Shown here: positions 23,838 through 31,805 of the stretch, piece by piece
Layout: the number at the start of each line of letters is the position of its first letter
Position numbering within the stretch: position 1 is the first letter of the stretch
Assembly (NCBI GenBank): GCA_945871815.1
Contig: CAMBXM010000006.1
Location: 1-51,513 of the forward strand
Length of the DNA: 51,513 bases
Direction of reading: 5' to 3'
DNA from: Singulisphaera sp. GP187
GTDB lineage: Bacteria > Planctomycetota > UBA1135 > UBA2386
Position numbers and translations under genes: made by a program
Notes under the pieces: generated by a model
What the model was told of the DNA's origin: nothing
The model's database searches: none
Seen by the model: only the letters and a program-made list of their open reading frames with translations

Positions 23838-25354
23838 TGAACATGCTGAGGAACATCTTTGCCGTGGCCATGCTGGCCCTGGCTTGCCTTCCCGCTCAAG
23901 ATCACGGTCGTGTGGGGGCGCGACTGACCTTCTCTGGCATCGACTACCAACTGAGGCAAATCAGCCGAGGCGCGCCGACCGCGACGGACAACCTGCTTGG
24001 CCTGTGGCCGATGTCCGTGGATGTGCTGACCGCACCCCCTGCGGTTACCTTGACGATGCCGTTTGATGTGCCGACCGCGCTCCTCGTAGTTGGCAACGAT
24101 AATTTCCTTGTGTGTGGGCGCAACCGTGCGACGAACACGGGATTCCTCTGCCGAGTCACGCTCACGGCGGGACCACTGCTGTCGCTTGCCGATGTCGTGG
24201 CGCTGACGCCCGGGGTCACATACTCCCAACTCGCACAGAACACCACCGAAGGGATGCTCTACGGTCTCCGCTACGAAGACCCCGTCGTGGACGCTGGCAC
24301 TTGGAGCCTGGCAAGCCCGCTTCCGGTGATGACCGCCACGACGTCGATCGCAACCGCAATCACTACGACGGGAATCGTTGACGTGGGCGAAGTGGTTCCA
24401 GCACGATTCCAAGGCCTCTCTTCAACAGGAGTTGTCTTGGCTTCGAGCTACCCTAACAGCCCCGCGGAAAGCCGGCTTTGGCTACGTCAGGAATCAACGG
24501 GGTGGGCCGTGACAACGTTCACGCCTACCAATGCTCTAACGACCATCAATACGTGCGCCACCGAGTATCCAGGGTTTCAAGACAACGATGGGCCCGTGCT
24601 GTTCCGTGGACGCGCGGGATTCGCGCAGCTCATGGATACCGAGAGTGGCGTCATCGTTGGATCAGCTTCCGTCACGCAGGACTGGCAAATCACGCCGTAC
24701 TCCTTGCTCCAGCCATTGGCCGTAGGGCGTTCATACCGTCCCCTTGGGGTGAACTGCACTGGCGCCGACTTCTGGCCGACTTTCCGCGCCGGAGGCAACA
24801 CCGAACTCTCCGGCCACAAAATGGGCCTGGGGGAATTTGCACAGCGCGACTTCTTCGCCGGCAACCCAGATTTCGCATTGTGGGCACGAGTGCGCCACGC
24901 ACCCAACGTCGTGGACATGCCGGGGCACTCCTTGTCATTCATGTGGGTGAAACTCGGCGAGCCGACGCCCGCTAACTTGGTCGTAATGCCTGGCGGCGAA
25001 GTACTCATTGCGGATCCGGATGCGACTCTCGGGCCTAGCCCCTACGATGCACCCATGGTCGAAGGGCAGAATTTCGTTCATTTCCCGCTTTCACTGGTAG
25101 GCACAGAGCAGTTTGTCGGCCAAGCCGTGATATTCCAGTTCTTCTATTTCCTGCCGAACGGCCAAATCATCATCAGCGATGTGTTTGGCGGCAGGCTCAT
25201 GGCCCCGCTAGCGACCGCCGCTTGGGCAGGATCTGCCGCCTCGAGAGGGAGTGCTTGGCCCTCTCGACGCGATTGGTTGATGCAGGATGCTTGTCATCCT
25301 AGCGTGGCAGCGATGCTCCGAAGGCACGCCGTTGCCACGCTCCTGCGGCAGTAG
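23837..25354 (+). CDS. Secreted beta-rich protein of unknown function, possible altered 3' end
   Basis: A 505-residue protein. The start at 23837 overlaps the previous stop (TGATG), has AGGGA upstream and gives a signal MNMLRNIFAVAMLALACLPAQ directly. The mature part is beta-rich with short repeats of strand pairs (LLVVGNDNFLVCGRNR, FLCRVTLTAGPLLSLADV, MLYGLRYEDPVVDAGTW), possibly a propeller. Near its end, FQFFYFLPNGQIIISDVFGG resembles the C-terminal module of other secreted proteins of this window. After that comes an Arg/Ala-rich tail of about 48 residues unlike the rest, and its coding DNA contains a perfect 9-bp hairpin. The tail may be a product of a lost stop or a frameshift. Function unknown. 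Confidence 0.75.
   Translation: MNMLRNIFAVAMLALACLPAQDHGRVGARLTFSGIDYQLRQISRGAPTATDNLLGLWPMSVDVLTAPPAVTLTMPFDVPTALLVVGNDNFLVCGRNRATNTGFLCRVTLTAGPLLSLADVVALTPGVTYSQLAQNTTEGMLYGLRYEDPVVDAGTWSLASPLPVMTATTSIATAITTTGIVDVGEVVPARFQGLSSTGVVLASSYPNSPAESRLWLRQESTGWAVTTFTPTNALTTINTCATEYPGFQDNDGPVLFRGRAGFAQLMDTESGVIVGSASVTQDWQITPYSLLQPLAVGRSYRPLGVNCTGADFWPTFRAGGNTELSGHKMGLGEFAQRDFFAGNPDFALWARVRHAPNVVDMPGHSLSFMWVKLGEPTPANLVVMPGGEVLIADPDATLGPSPYDAPMVEGQNFVHFPLSLVGTEQFVGQAVIFQFFYFLPNGQIIISDVFGGRLMAPLATAAWAGSAASRGSAWPSRRDWLMQDACHPSVAAMLRRHAVATLLRQ
25241..25267. terminator. Terminator-like hairpin inside the 3' end of the preceding gene
   Basis: Perfect 9-bp arms tcgagaggg (25241-25249) and ccctctcga (25259-25267) with a 9-nt loop. 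It lies about 90 bp before the annotated stop at 25354. Its position would suit a gene that originally ended near 25205. Confidence 0.5.
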
Positions 25355-25568
25355 AAGAGTTGTCGACTCACAGCCGCGACCGCCGGCACCCTGCGTGCTC
25401 GGCGCGGCCGCCCGGCCGGATGCATCCCACGCCAGGTCGACTACCAACCATAGTGCCGAGTAGACAGACCGAACCGCGCGGCGCCGCAGCGAAAAGGTGT
25501 TGGCCTGCCGCCGTCACAGACCCTAGGCTCCCGCACCCGCGTGTGACTCGTCGCACGCGATCACCCCC

Positions 25569-25573
25569 AAGGA
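25569..25573 (+). promoter_or_regulatory. Ribosome binding site AAGGA for the small lipoprotein
   Basis: AAGGA, six bases before the ATG at 25580. It is one of the few clear Shine-Dalgarno sites in the window and fixes the start. Confidence 0.7.
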
Positions 25574-25579
25574 AAAACA

Positions 25580-25924
25580 ATGCGCAAGTTCCTTACTACT
25601 CTGGCGCTCAGCGCCGTCACGGCTCTCAGCCTCACCTCGTGCGCGGCCGGTCCGCACCAGCTCCGTCGCACGGTCGACGACTGGGATCACAAGATGTACG
25701 TCAACAACCCGTGGATCGACGGCGTCCTGTGGGTCGTGCCGGTGATGATGCCCGCAACCATGTTGGCCTGGTTCGGCGATGTCTTGGTGACCGACGCCTA
25801 CGCGTTCTGGTTCAACGATGCCTGGGATGGCAAGGGCACGGGCTTCGAGCACCTCAAGGTCGAAGCGACCGACGGCAAGTTCAGCAGCCTGCTGATCGAA
25901 GGCTCGGGCTGGCTGAAGAAGTGA
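25580..25924 (+). CDS. Small lipoprotein, DUF3332-like
   Basis: A 114-residue lipoprotein with signal FLTTLALSAVTALSLTSC (lipid Cys near 21). The mature part has Trp-rich hydrophobic segments (NPWIDGVLWVVPVMMPATML, then LVTDAYAFWFNDAWDG) that may lie on or in the membrane, and ends with VEATDGKFSSLLIEG. The pattern recalls DUF3332-type lipoproteins, but the match is by eye. A good ribosome site, AAGGA, lies 6 bases before the ATG. A hairpin terminator follows at 25965. Probably a single-gene unit. Confidence 0.8.
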   Translation: MRKFLTTLALSAVTALSLTSCAAGPHQLRRTVDDWDHKMYVNNPWIDGVLWVVPVMMPATMLAWFGDVLVTDAYAFWFNDAWDGKGTGFEHLKVEATDGKFSSLLIEGSGWLKK

Positions 25925-25964
25925 CCCAGTGCTGCAGCCGCCTGTGGGCTGCGTGTGCGAGCTG

Positions 25965-25995
25965 ACCGCCGGAAGCGCCCTGCGCTGCCGGCGGT
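25965..25995. terminator. Hairpin terminator between convergent lipoprotein genes
   Basis: A 14-position stem made of ACCGCCGG/CCGGCGGT, one A-G mismatch, then AGCGC/GCGCT around a CCT loop. It is followed by a short TT on the plus strand. A smaller hairpin (25934-25939 with 25947-25952) lies just before it. It sits between stops at 25924 (+) and 26009 (-). Confidence 0.7.
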
Positions 25996-26008
25996 TTGCA
26001 TGTACGGG

Positions 26009-26731
26009 CTACTGCTTGGTCGCCGCCGCTGGCGGCAGGACCTCTGCGGCCTTGGCTTCGCTCGCACTTGGCCGGACCCACTCGAGCAGCTCGACGGATG
26101 TGTCGCCAAGAATCTGCCGCACCTCGAGACCGAGGTCGGGCGCATACCAGACCACCGACACGCGATCGAGAAAGCCGCCACCTTCGAGCTTGAGTCGGGA
26201 GGTACGCACGATCCGCAAGGCGGAGAAGGTGCCACCTGGCGTGACCACCGTGTCGAGGTCCTCGACCTCGTAGCCGGTCTCGATCGGCAGTGCTGCACCG
26301 CCAGCCGTGCGATCGCTGTACTGGCAGCGCCAGCGCTTGCCAATCCACACCGGCCAATGGAAGCGCACATCCGCCGGCGTCAGCTCGTGCAGCGCCTGAT
26401 CGCCTTCCCGACCCCATTCCCCGAGATTGGAGAGGTCGTGGCCGCGACGCATGCGGTTGCCGCTGGCATCGGTCAGGGTGTAGCTACCGTTCTCGCTGGC
26501 GGTGACCGTCAGGTCGATGCGTTGCTGGCCGCCGCGCAGCAGGGCAAAGCGATCGCCGACTTGCCATGACGGTGGGCCCCAGGTCTTCGCCCCTTCTGGC
26601 GGTACCGGATCGAACGCGACGATCCCGGGGCCGCCGCCATCGGGCAGTGGCGGCACGGACGAGCAACCGCATAGGAGTGCGAACGGGAGCGAACGTAGGA
26701 GCAGCGAAAGGAGCAGGTGCTGGCGAGCCAT
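26009..26731 (-). CDS. Lipoprotein of unknown function
   Basis: A 240-residue lipoprotein with signal LLLSLLLRSLPFALLCGC (lipid Cys near 22). The mature part is a beta-rich domain: SWQVGDRFALLRGG, LTVTASENGSYTLTDASG, RWRCQYSDRT, TPGGTFSALRIVRTSRL, VVWYAPDLGLEVRQIL. The last two elements resemble the lipoprotein fold of LolA/LppX-like or DUF3108-type proteins, in which a strand pair reads 'ALRI...WYAPDLG'. I would not assign a transport role from that. The ATG at 26731 is chosen over an in-frame TTG at 26740. It diverges from threonine synthase across 77 bp. Confidence 0.75.
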   Translation of the reverse strand: MARQHLLLSLLLRSLPFALLCGCSSVPPLPDGGGPGIVAFDPVPPEGAKTWGPPSWQVGDRFALLRGGQQRIDLTVTASENGSYTLTDASGNRMRRGHDLSNLGEWGREGDQALHELTPADVRFHWPVWIGKRWRCQYSDRTAGGAALPIETGYEVEDLDTVVTPGGTFSALRIVRTSRLKLEGGGFLDRVSVVWYAPDLGLEVRQILGDTSVELLEWVRPSASEAKAAEVLPPAAATKQ

Positions 26732-26808
26732 CGCGGGCAAGAATGCCGCAACGACAACGCTGGCGGAAGCCTCTCGACCGCAGACCTCGCGCGGGCTGAG
26801 ATCGGTGC

Positions 26809-28032
26809 ATGCCTTGCTTCGCCACCCACCTCGAATCGACGTTTGACCAGTCGCGCCTGCCGCTCCATCAGACGCAGACGACCCACGGCGATCGGCCGAT
26901 CGTGGTGCGCTACGACCTAGCTGCGCTGCGCCGACTGGTGTCGCGCGACCAACTCGCAGCGAGGCCGCCCGGCTTCTGGAAGTGGCGCGAGTTGCTGCCG
27001 CACGCCAAGGACGAGGATGCGGTGTCGCTCGGTGAAAATGCGACGCCGCTACTGGACTGCCCGCGACTCGCCGCTCGGATCGGCCTGCGCCGACTGCGCA
27101 TCAAGGACGAGTCCCTGCTGCCGACCGGGTCGTTCAAGGCGCGCGGCATGGCGATGGCAGTGACGATGGCGAAAGCGCTGGGAATCACCCACCTAGCCGC
27201 CCCGACCGCGGGCAACGCCGGCGGCGCGCTCGCGGCCTACGCCGCGCGCGCCGGCATCCGGTGCACGGTGCTGATGCCGCAGGACACGCCGATCGTCAAC
27301 CAGATCGAGACTGCAGCCTACGGCGCGCACACGTTTCTCGTCGACGGCCTGATTCACCAATGCGGTGCGATCGTCAAAGAAGGCGCCGCGCGCGGCCTCT
27401 GGTTCGACATGTCGACGATGAAGGAGCCGTACCGCCTGGAGGGCAAGAAGACGATGGGCCTCGAACTCTGCGAGCAGATGGGCTGGCGGCTGCCCGACGC
27501 GATCTTCTATCCCACCGGCGGCGGCACTGGCCTGCTCGGCATGTGGAAGGCCTTCTCGGAACTACAGCAACTCGGATGGCTCGACGAGGAACGACGGCCC
27601 CGCATGTTTGCGTGCCAAGCCGAAGGTTGCGCCCCGGTCGTGCGCGCGTTTGCCGCCGGCAGCGACGTTGCCGAACTGGTCGAGAACGCGCACACCAGCG
27701 CCTCCGGGCTGCGAGTACCGAAGCCCTTCGCCGATCGCATGATCCTGGCATGCCTGCGCGAGTCGAATGGCCGCGCGATTGCCGCCAAAGAAGGCGAACT
27801 GCGCAGTTGGGCCGAAACTGCGATGGCGCTCGAGGGCATTGCCGTCTGCCCCGAGACTGGGGCGTGCTTGGCCGCGCTGCAGCAGTGCGTGCGCAACGGC
27901 ACGACGCCACGAGACAGCGACGTCGTCGTGTTCAACACCGGCGCTGCGCAGAAGTACGTCGAGGCCTTCGCGGTCGAACTGCCGCGACTGCAGCGCGCCG
28001 CGCTCGACTGGGACCTGCTCGCTCGCGGCTGA
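26809..28032 (+). CDS. thrC: Threonine synthase
   Basis: A 407-residue PLP enzyme that turns O-phosphohomoserine into threonine. The PLP lysine is Lys110 in LLPTGSFKARGMA, the phosphate-binding loop is YPTGGGTGLLGMWKAF, and APTAGNAGGALAAYAARAG is the substrate-binding segment. The N-terminus (CFATHLES, later GDRPIVVRYDLAAL) is laid out like the zinc-ribbon start of long threonine synthases, but most of the expected Cys residues are missing. Threonine synthase is more likely than threonine dehydratase because of this N-terminus and length. The gene stands alone, divergent from a lipoprotein, and no hom or thrB lies nearby. Confidence 0.92.
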   Translation: MPCFATHLESTFDQSRLPLHQTQTTHGDRPIVVRYDLAALRRLVSRDQLAARPPGFWKWRELLPHAKDEDAVSLGENATPLLDCPRLAARIGLRRLRIKDESLLPTGSFKARGMAMAVTMAKALGITHLAAPTAGNAGGALAAYAARAGIRCTVLMPQDTPIVNQIETAAYGAHTFLVDGLIHQCGAIVKEGAARGLWFDMSTMKEPYRLEGKKTMGLELCEQMGWRLPDAIFYPTGGGTGLLGMWKAFSELQQLGWLDEERRPRMFACQAEGCAPVVRAFAAGSDVAELVENAHTSASGLRVPKPFADRMILACLRESNGRAIAAKEGELRSWAETAMALEGIAVCPETGACLAALQQCVRNGTTPRDSDVVVFNTGAAQKYVEAFAVELPRLQRAALDWDLLARG

Positions 28033-28052
28033 CGCATTCACCGACGCCGCGC

Positions 28053-28463
28053 TCACCTGCGCCCGCGCAACTGCTCGATCTCGGCGCGGAGCCTGTGGGT
28101 CTCGGCGAGCAACCGCTCGTTTTCGGCCAGAACCGCGGTCACGTCGACCTTGGGGGCGAGCGGGTTCGCGGTCGTCGATGGCCTCACGATGCGGTCGTCG
28201 GAGAGATAGACGCCAGCCAACAGGCTCGTCTTGGCCAAGGCCTCACGCACCGCGCCATCACGGTCCTCGTATTGGATCTCGTAGATGCGTTCATGCGTCG
28301 AGCCAAACCAACCGCGACCAAAAGGCTGCCACTTCTGCGACTGCAGCTTGCACCCGCGACCGCGCAAGTAGGCCTCGATGCGATCTGCGTCCATGGAACG
28401 CGCGAACCACCAAGTCGCAGCCATCACCAGCAGGACAATGCAGCAGACGACGGCAGGATGCAT
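28053..28463 (-). CDS. Small membrane protein with C-terminal coiled coil
   Basis: A 136-residue protein. A single N-terminal membrane helix (AVVCCIVLLVMAATWWFA) is followed by a small soluble domain with RGCKLQSQKWQPFGRGWFG and a strand YEIQYEDRDGAVREA. The last 30 residues are a coiled coil (VLAENERLLAETHRLRAEI). It resembles no family I know. It starts 9 bp after the stop of the upstream phosphoesterase gene on the same strand, so both are probably translated from one mRNA. The previous plus-strand gene ends 20 bp away in convergent orientation. Confidence 0.7.
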   Translation of the reverse strand: MHPAVVCCIVLLVMAATWWFARSMDADRIEAYLRGRGCKLQSQKWQPFGRGWFGSTHERIYEIQYEDRDGAVREALAKTSLLAGVYLSDDRIVRPSTTANPLAPKVDVTAVLAENERLLAETHRLRAEIEQLRGRR

Positions 28464-28472
28464 GGTGAGTGC

Positions 28473-29186
28473 TCAGCTCAACTCGATCGGGATCGGCTTG
28501 AAGTCGATCGCATCGACGGAAGCCAAAACGTACCGCACGCCGTCCGCAACACCTTGGAAGCCGTGTTTGTGGTCGCGCCCATGCAAGTGGCCGTAGACGC
28601 ACCACTGCGCCTGCGCCTCCTTGATCAACGCCACCGCTGGCGTCTCGCGACCATCGCTGTACTTGGGCGGATAGTGCACGAGCGCGATCGTGCGCTTGCC
28701 GCCAGGCTGACAGCCGCCGAGCTTGCGGCCGGCTTCGATCGAGAGCTTCAGTCGCTCGATCTCGCGATGGAAGACCGACGCAGCCTGCGCATCCGCCCAC
28801 GGAGCGCCCGGTGGATCCCACAACCGCGTGCCCACGACGACTGTGCCGTCTGGCATCTCGACCGCGTCGTTCTGCAGCAAGCGGATCGATGGGTGCAAGA
28901 TGGCTTCGACTTTCTTGCGCGACGTCCACCAGGTGCAGTGGTTGCCCTTGATCAGGATCTTGCGTCCGGGACGCTCGCCGAGCCAATCGAGGTCCGGCTT
29001 GGCCTCAGGGAGATCGAGGCCCCACGAAGTATCCCCGCCGACGAGAACCCAATCTTCAGGGCCAACCATCGCATCCCAGGCGATGCGCATCTTGTCGGCA
29101 TGCCCGAACCAGTGGTCGCCGAAGATGTCCATCGGCTTGTTGACGCCGAAGCTCAGGTGCAGGTCGCTGATGGCGAAGAGTCGCAA
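28473..29186 (-). CDS. COG1768-type metallophosphoesterase
   Basis: A 237-residue calcineurin-like phosphoesterase. Metal-site motifs are present in order: Asp8 and His10 in ISDLHLSFG, Asp52 in LVGGDTSWGL, Asn82 and His83 in IKGNHCTWW, a His in IALVHYPP, and the final GHLHGRDH. The long NKPMDIFGDHWFGHADKM stretch is typical of the COG1768 group. One point is unusual: the group normally reads GNHD, and here the fourth residue is Cys84. The TTG at 29186 is taken as the start because the family N-terminus begins exactly there, with GGAG 11 bases upstream; the longer open frame would run antisense through the next gene. It diverges from the M19 dipeptidase across 57 bp. Substrate unknown. Confidence 0.88.
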   Translation of the reverse strand: MRLFAISDLHLSFGVNKPMDIFGDHWFGHADKMRIAWDAMVGPEDWVLVGGDTSWGLDLPEAKPDLDWLGERPGRKILIKGNHCTWWTSRKKVEAILHPSIRLLQNDAVEMPDGTVVVGTRLWDPPGAPWADAQAASVFHREIERLKLSIEAGRKLGGCQPGGKRTIALVHYPPKYSDGRETPAVALIKEAQAQWCVYGHLHGRDHKHGFQGVADGVRYVLASVDAIDFKPIPIELS

Positions 29187-29243
29187 TGTGGGCAGGGCTC
29201 CAGGCGTGCTTGCAAAGAAGGATGCATAGAGGACGATCCACCA

Positions 29244-30605
29244 ATGCTCAAGCGCGCTGCCGCGACGTCGCTCGTGCCCCTTGCCCTTCTCGTCGCTTGC
29301 GCGTCGGCGCCAAAGCCATCGGAAACCCCCTCCGGCTGCGATCCAGCGCTGTGGAGAAGGGCGTCGCAACTGCACCACGCTGCCACCGTGGTCGACACGC
29401 ACACCGACACGACGAGTCGCATTCTCGACGAGGGCTTCGACATGGGGCCGCGAGCGCCGGACGGACACATGGATCTGCCGCGCATCCGCGAAGGCGGCCT
29501 CGACGTCGCCTTCTACTCGATCTACGTGGCGTCGCGGTTCTACGGCGACGAGGCCCCGCTGTTCGCGAAGAAGCCCGGCGACGACGACTGGCCGCGACCG
29601 ACGGACGCAGGCACGGCCAACGGCAGCGCGCGGCGCGCCATGGCGATGATCGACGGACTGGTCCGCACCGCTGACCGCTACCCGGATCAAATGACGGTGT
29701 GCGCCTCGCTCGAGGAGATCCGCGCGACGGTCGCAGCCGGAAGGCACGCCGCGTGCATGGGCATCGAAGGTGGCCACGCGATCGAAGGCCAACTCGCGCT
29801 GCTGCGCCTGTTCCACCAGCTCGGCGTGCGCTACATGACGCTGACGCACACGAACCACAACGAGTACGCCGACTCCTGCGCCGACGCAGTGCCGCGTTGG
29901 GGAGGACTCAACACTCTTGGTCAGAAGGTGGTCAAGGAGATGAACCGCCTGGGCATGATGGTCGACGTCAGCCACGTCTCCGACAACGCGTTCCGCGACG
30001 TTCTCGCCGTCACGCGGGCGCCGGTGATCTGCTCGCACAGCTCGATGCGTGCGCTCTGTGACCATCCCCGCAATGTGACCGATGACATGCTTCGCCTGCT
30101 CGCACAGAACGATGGCGTCGTCATGGTCAACTACAACTGCGGCTTCGTCGACGCGGAGTACCAGAAGCGCAGTTCGCAGAGTTCACAAACGCGCAAGATC
30201 CAAGAACGCGAAGCCCGCCGACGCCTCGCCGAAGGCAGCCCTGAGCTCGAAGAGGCGCTGAAGAACCTCGACGCGCGCTTTCCCACGCCCGAGCGACCGG
30301 AGCTCTCCGTTCTCGTCGCCCACGTGCTGCACGCGATCGAGGTCGCGGGCGCAGACCACGTCGGTCTCGGCAGCGATTTCGACGGCGTGCCGTGCGTGCC
30401 CAAGGGCATCGACGATGTCAGCTACCTGCCACGTCTCTCCTACGAGTTGCTCGCTGCTGGCCAGAGCGAGGAGACGGTGCGCAAGGTGCTCGGCGGCAAC
30501 TTGCTCCGCGTGCTCGAGAGAGTCGAGGCTGTAGCAGCGAGCCTGGCTGGTGAGCCGCCCTACTGCAACGACCTGGCAACCGACACGACTCCGATCACCC
30601 GCTGA
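29244..30605 (+). CDS. M19-family membrane dipeptidase lipoprotein
   Basis: A 453-residue lipoprotein with lipobox ALLVAC (Cys19). The renal-dipeptidase fold is evident from DTHTDTT (His53, Asp55; the usual form is DGHND), the bridging Glu175 in GIEGGHAIEG, the two His-containing strands MMVDVSHVSD and PVICSHSSMRALCDH, and GLGSDFDG. Family members cleave dipeptides at a binuclear zinc site. A helical insertion between about 310 and 355 (KRSSQSSQTRKIQEREARRR) is rich in charge. The ATG at 29244 opens the signal peptide; the frame upstream is long but antisense to the phosphoesterase. Likely place: periplasm or outer membrane. Confidence 0.91.
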   Translation: MLKRAAATSLVPLALLVACASAPKPSETPSGCDPALWRRASQLHHAATVVDTHTDTTSRILDEGFDMGPRAPDGHMDLPRIREGGLDVAFYSIYVASRFYGDEAPLFAKKPGDDDWPRPTDAGTANGSARRAMAMIDGLVRTADRYPDQMTVCASLEEIRATVAAGRHAACMGIEGGHAIEGQLALLRLFHQLGVRYMTLTHTNHNEYADSCADAVPRWGGLNTLGQKVVKEMNRLGMMVDVSHVSDNAFRDVLAVTRAPVICSHSSMRALCDHPRNVTDDMLRLLAQNDGVVMVNYNCGFVDAEYQKRSSQSSQTRKIQEREARRRLAEGSPELEEALKNLDARFPTPERPELSVLVAHVLHAIEVAGADHVGLGSDFDGVPCVPKGIDDVSYLPRLSYELLAAGQSEETVRKVLGGNLLRVLERVEAVAASLAGEPPYCNDLATDTTPITR

Positions 30606-30626
30606 ACGCGCCGAAGCCGCCCGGCC

Positions 30627-30836
30627 TCACGATTCGAGCGCGGCGCAGCCGAGCATGCGCAGGACGACACCCACGAAGGTGCTGTTCGAATGGTACGTCT
30701 CCGGCGTCACGACCAGCGGCATGTGCAGTTGCAGCGCCGGACGAAGCAACCGCTGCGCCGCGAAGACGTAGCTCAGCGTCGCCCGATCACGCGACGAGCA
30801 CCGCTCACCGAGCAGCTTCGCCGCCACGTCGGTCAT
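30627..30836 (-). CDS. Possible small protein downstream of the unknown helical protein
   Basis: A 69-residue frame starting 18 bp after the stop of the gene at 30855. Third codon positions are strongly G/C, as in real genes of this window. It reads ATLSYVFAAQRLLRPALQLH, then MPLVVTPETYHSNSTFVGVV, and ends in LGCAALES. No family and no signal peptide are recognised. Because it fits exactly between two flanking genes and keeps the strand of its upstream neighbour, I list it, but it may be noise. Confidence 0.4.
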   Translation of the reverse strand: MTDVAAKLLGERCSSRDRATLSYVFAAQRLLRPALQLHMPLVVTPETYHSNSTFVGVVLRMLGCAALES

Positions 30837-30854
30837 GTCCCAGGCGTCAGGGCG

Positions 30855-31694
30855 TCACGCAAGCCCCAGTTCTGCAGACCGTGCGAGCGCGCAGTCGATC
30901 ACAGCCGCTTCGAGCAGCGACGCCAAGTGCGCCGACGCGAACCGGTAGTCACCAGCAGCCTCGGCCCGCGCCAAGGCCCGATAGTCCATCGTCGCCAGCG
31001 TGCGCAGTTGTTGGTCTTTCAGCCGCGGCGGAGCGACCAGCGCCTGAACCGCAGGAGGAGCCGCGTCCTCATCCGAACTCGCAGCGACAAGCGGCGATTG
31101 GCTGTCAGCGCCACCAGTAACCGCGATCATCTGAAACGACGGCTTCGGCACGTCGGCTCCCGCGAGCTGACTCGGACGAGTGAGCCCATCAGGAGATGCC
31201 GGGCTCGCTGGCGCCGTCCCTGGTGCGCCGCCGGCAAACTTCTGGCGCAACCGCGCCCGCAGGCCACGCATCACCGCAGTCCCCAGCGGCGTGATTCCTG
31301 GGAGCGGCAGGGCGGGCAAGGGACCGGTGGCCAACATCACCGCATGGTCCGCAAGGATGTCACGCTGGCGGCGCGCCCACTCTTGCTCGCGCGGGTCCGC
31401 CGAGTCCTCGGCCCGGGTTTCCGCCAACTCCGCGCCACGGGCGCAGCACGATGCGAGCAATGGCATCTCCGTGCTGTCGAGTTCCAACGTCGTTTGATCT
31501 CGCTGTGCGAGAACTCCACGCTGCAGCTGGCTCTTGACCCGACGCAGCGCACCGTACATCGAGGCAATCAGCCCCTGCTCTGAGGCGCTCCGCCCCGACT
31601 GCTCGAGGCGTCGCTCACCAAGCTGATGGAGAACCTCTTGCGTTGCCTCGATGATCGCCGCTAGTGCGGCCTTGTCGGTTGCGTACACAGCCAT
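30855..31694 (-). CDS. Helical protein of unknown function
   Basis: A 279-residue protein, mostly helical and without signal peptide. The N-terminal half has long amphipathic helices (AALAAIIEATQEVLHQLGER, LIASMYGALRRVKSQLQRG, EWARRQRDILADHAVML). A Pro/Ala-rich linker at about 160-205 is followed by a C-terminal helical part (LRTLATMDYRALARAEAAGD, then LLEAAVIDCALARSAELG). It could be a cytosolic scaffold. The ATG at 31694 is the choice here, but an in-frame GTG about 33 bases upstream follows a GGAGGGGAG run and would add 11 residues. It is divergent from glcD across about 110 bp. Confidence 0.65.
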   Translation of the reverse strand: MAVYATDKAALAAIIEATQEVLHQLGERRLEQSGRSASEQGLIASMYGALRRVKSQLQRGVLAQRDQTTLELDSTEMPLLASCCARGAELAETRAEDSADPREQEWARRQRDILADHAVMLATGPLPALPLPGITPLGTAVMRGLRARLRQKFAGGAPGTAPASPASPDGLTRPSQLAGADVPKPSFQMIAVTGGADSQSPLVAASSDEDAAPPAVQALVAPPRLKDQQLRTLATMDYRALARAEAAGDYRFASAHLASLLEAAVIDCALARSAELGLA

Positions 31695-31805
31695 GCCAGG
31701 ACTGGATCGGAGCACCTCCCCTCCGGCCTTTACGAACAACGCGGAACGCCTGCCCACGGACTCCGATTCGTGAGCGGCAACAGCGCCGACTATGCTCTGC
31801 CGCCC

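Noticed and set aside
28473-30065. A 530-residue reading of the phosphoesterase gene with a long N-terminus
   Set aside because: The extra part is antisense to the M19 dipeptidase; the family N-terminus begins at the TTG at 29186.
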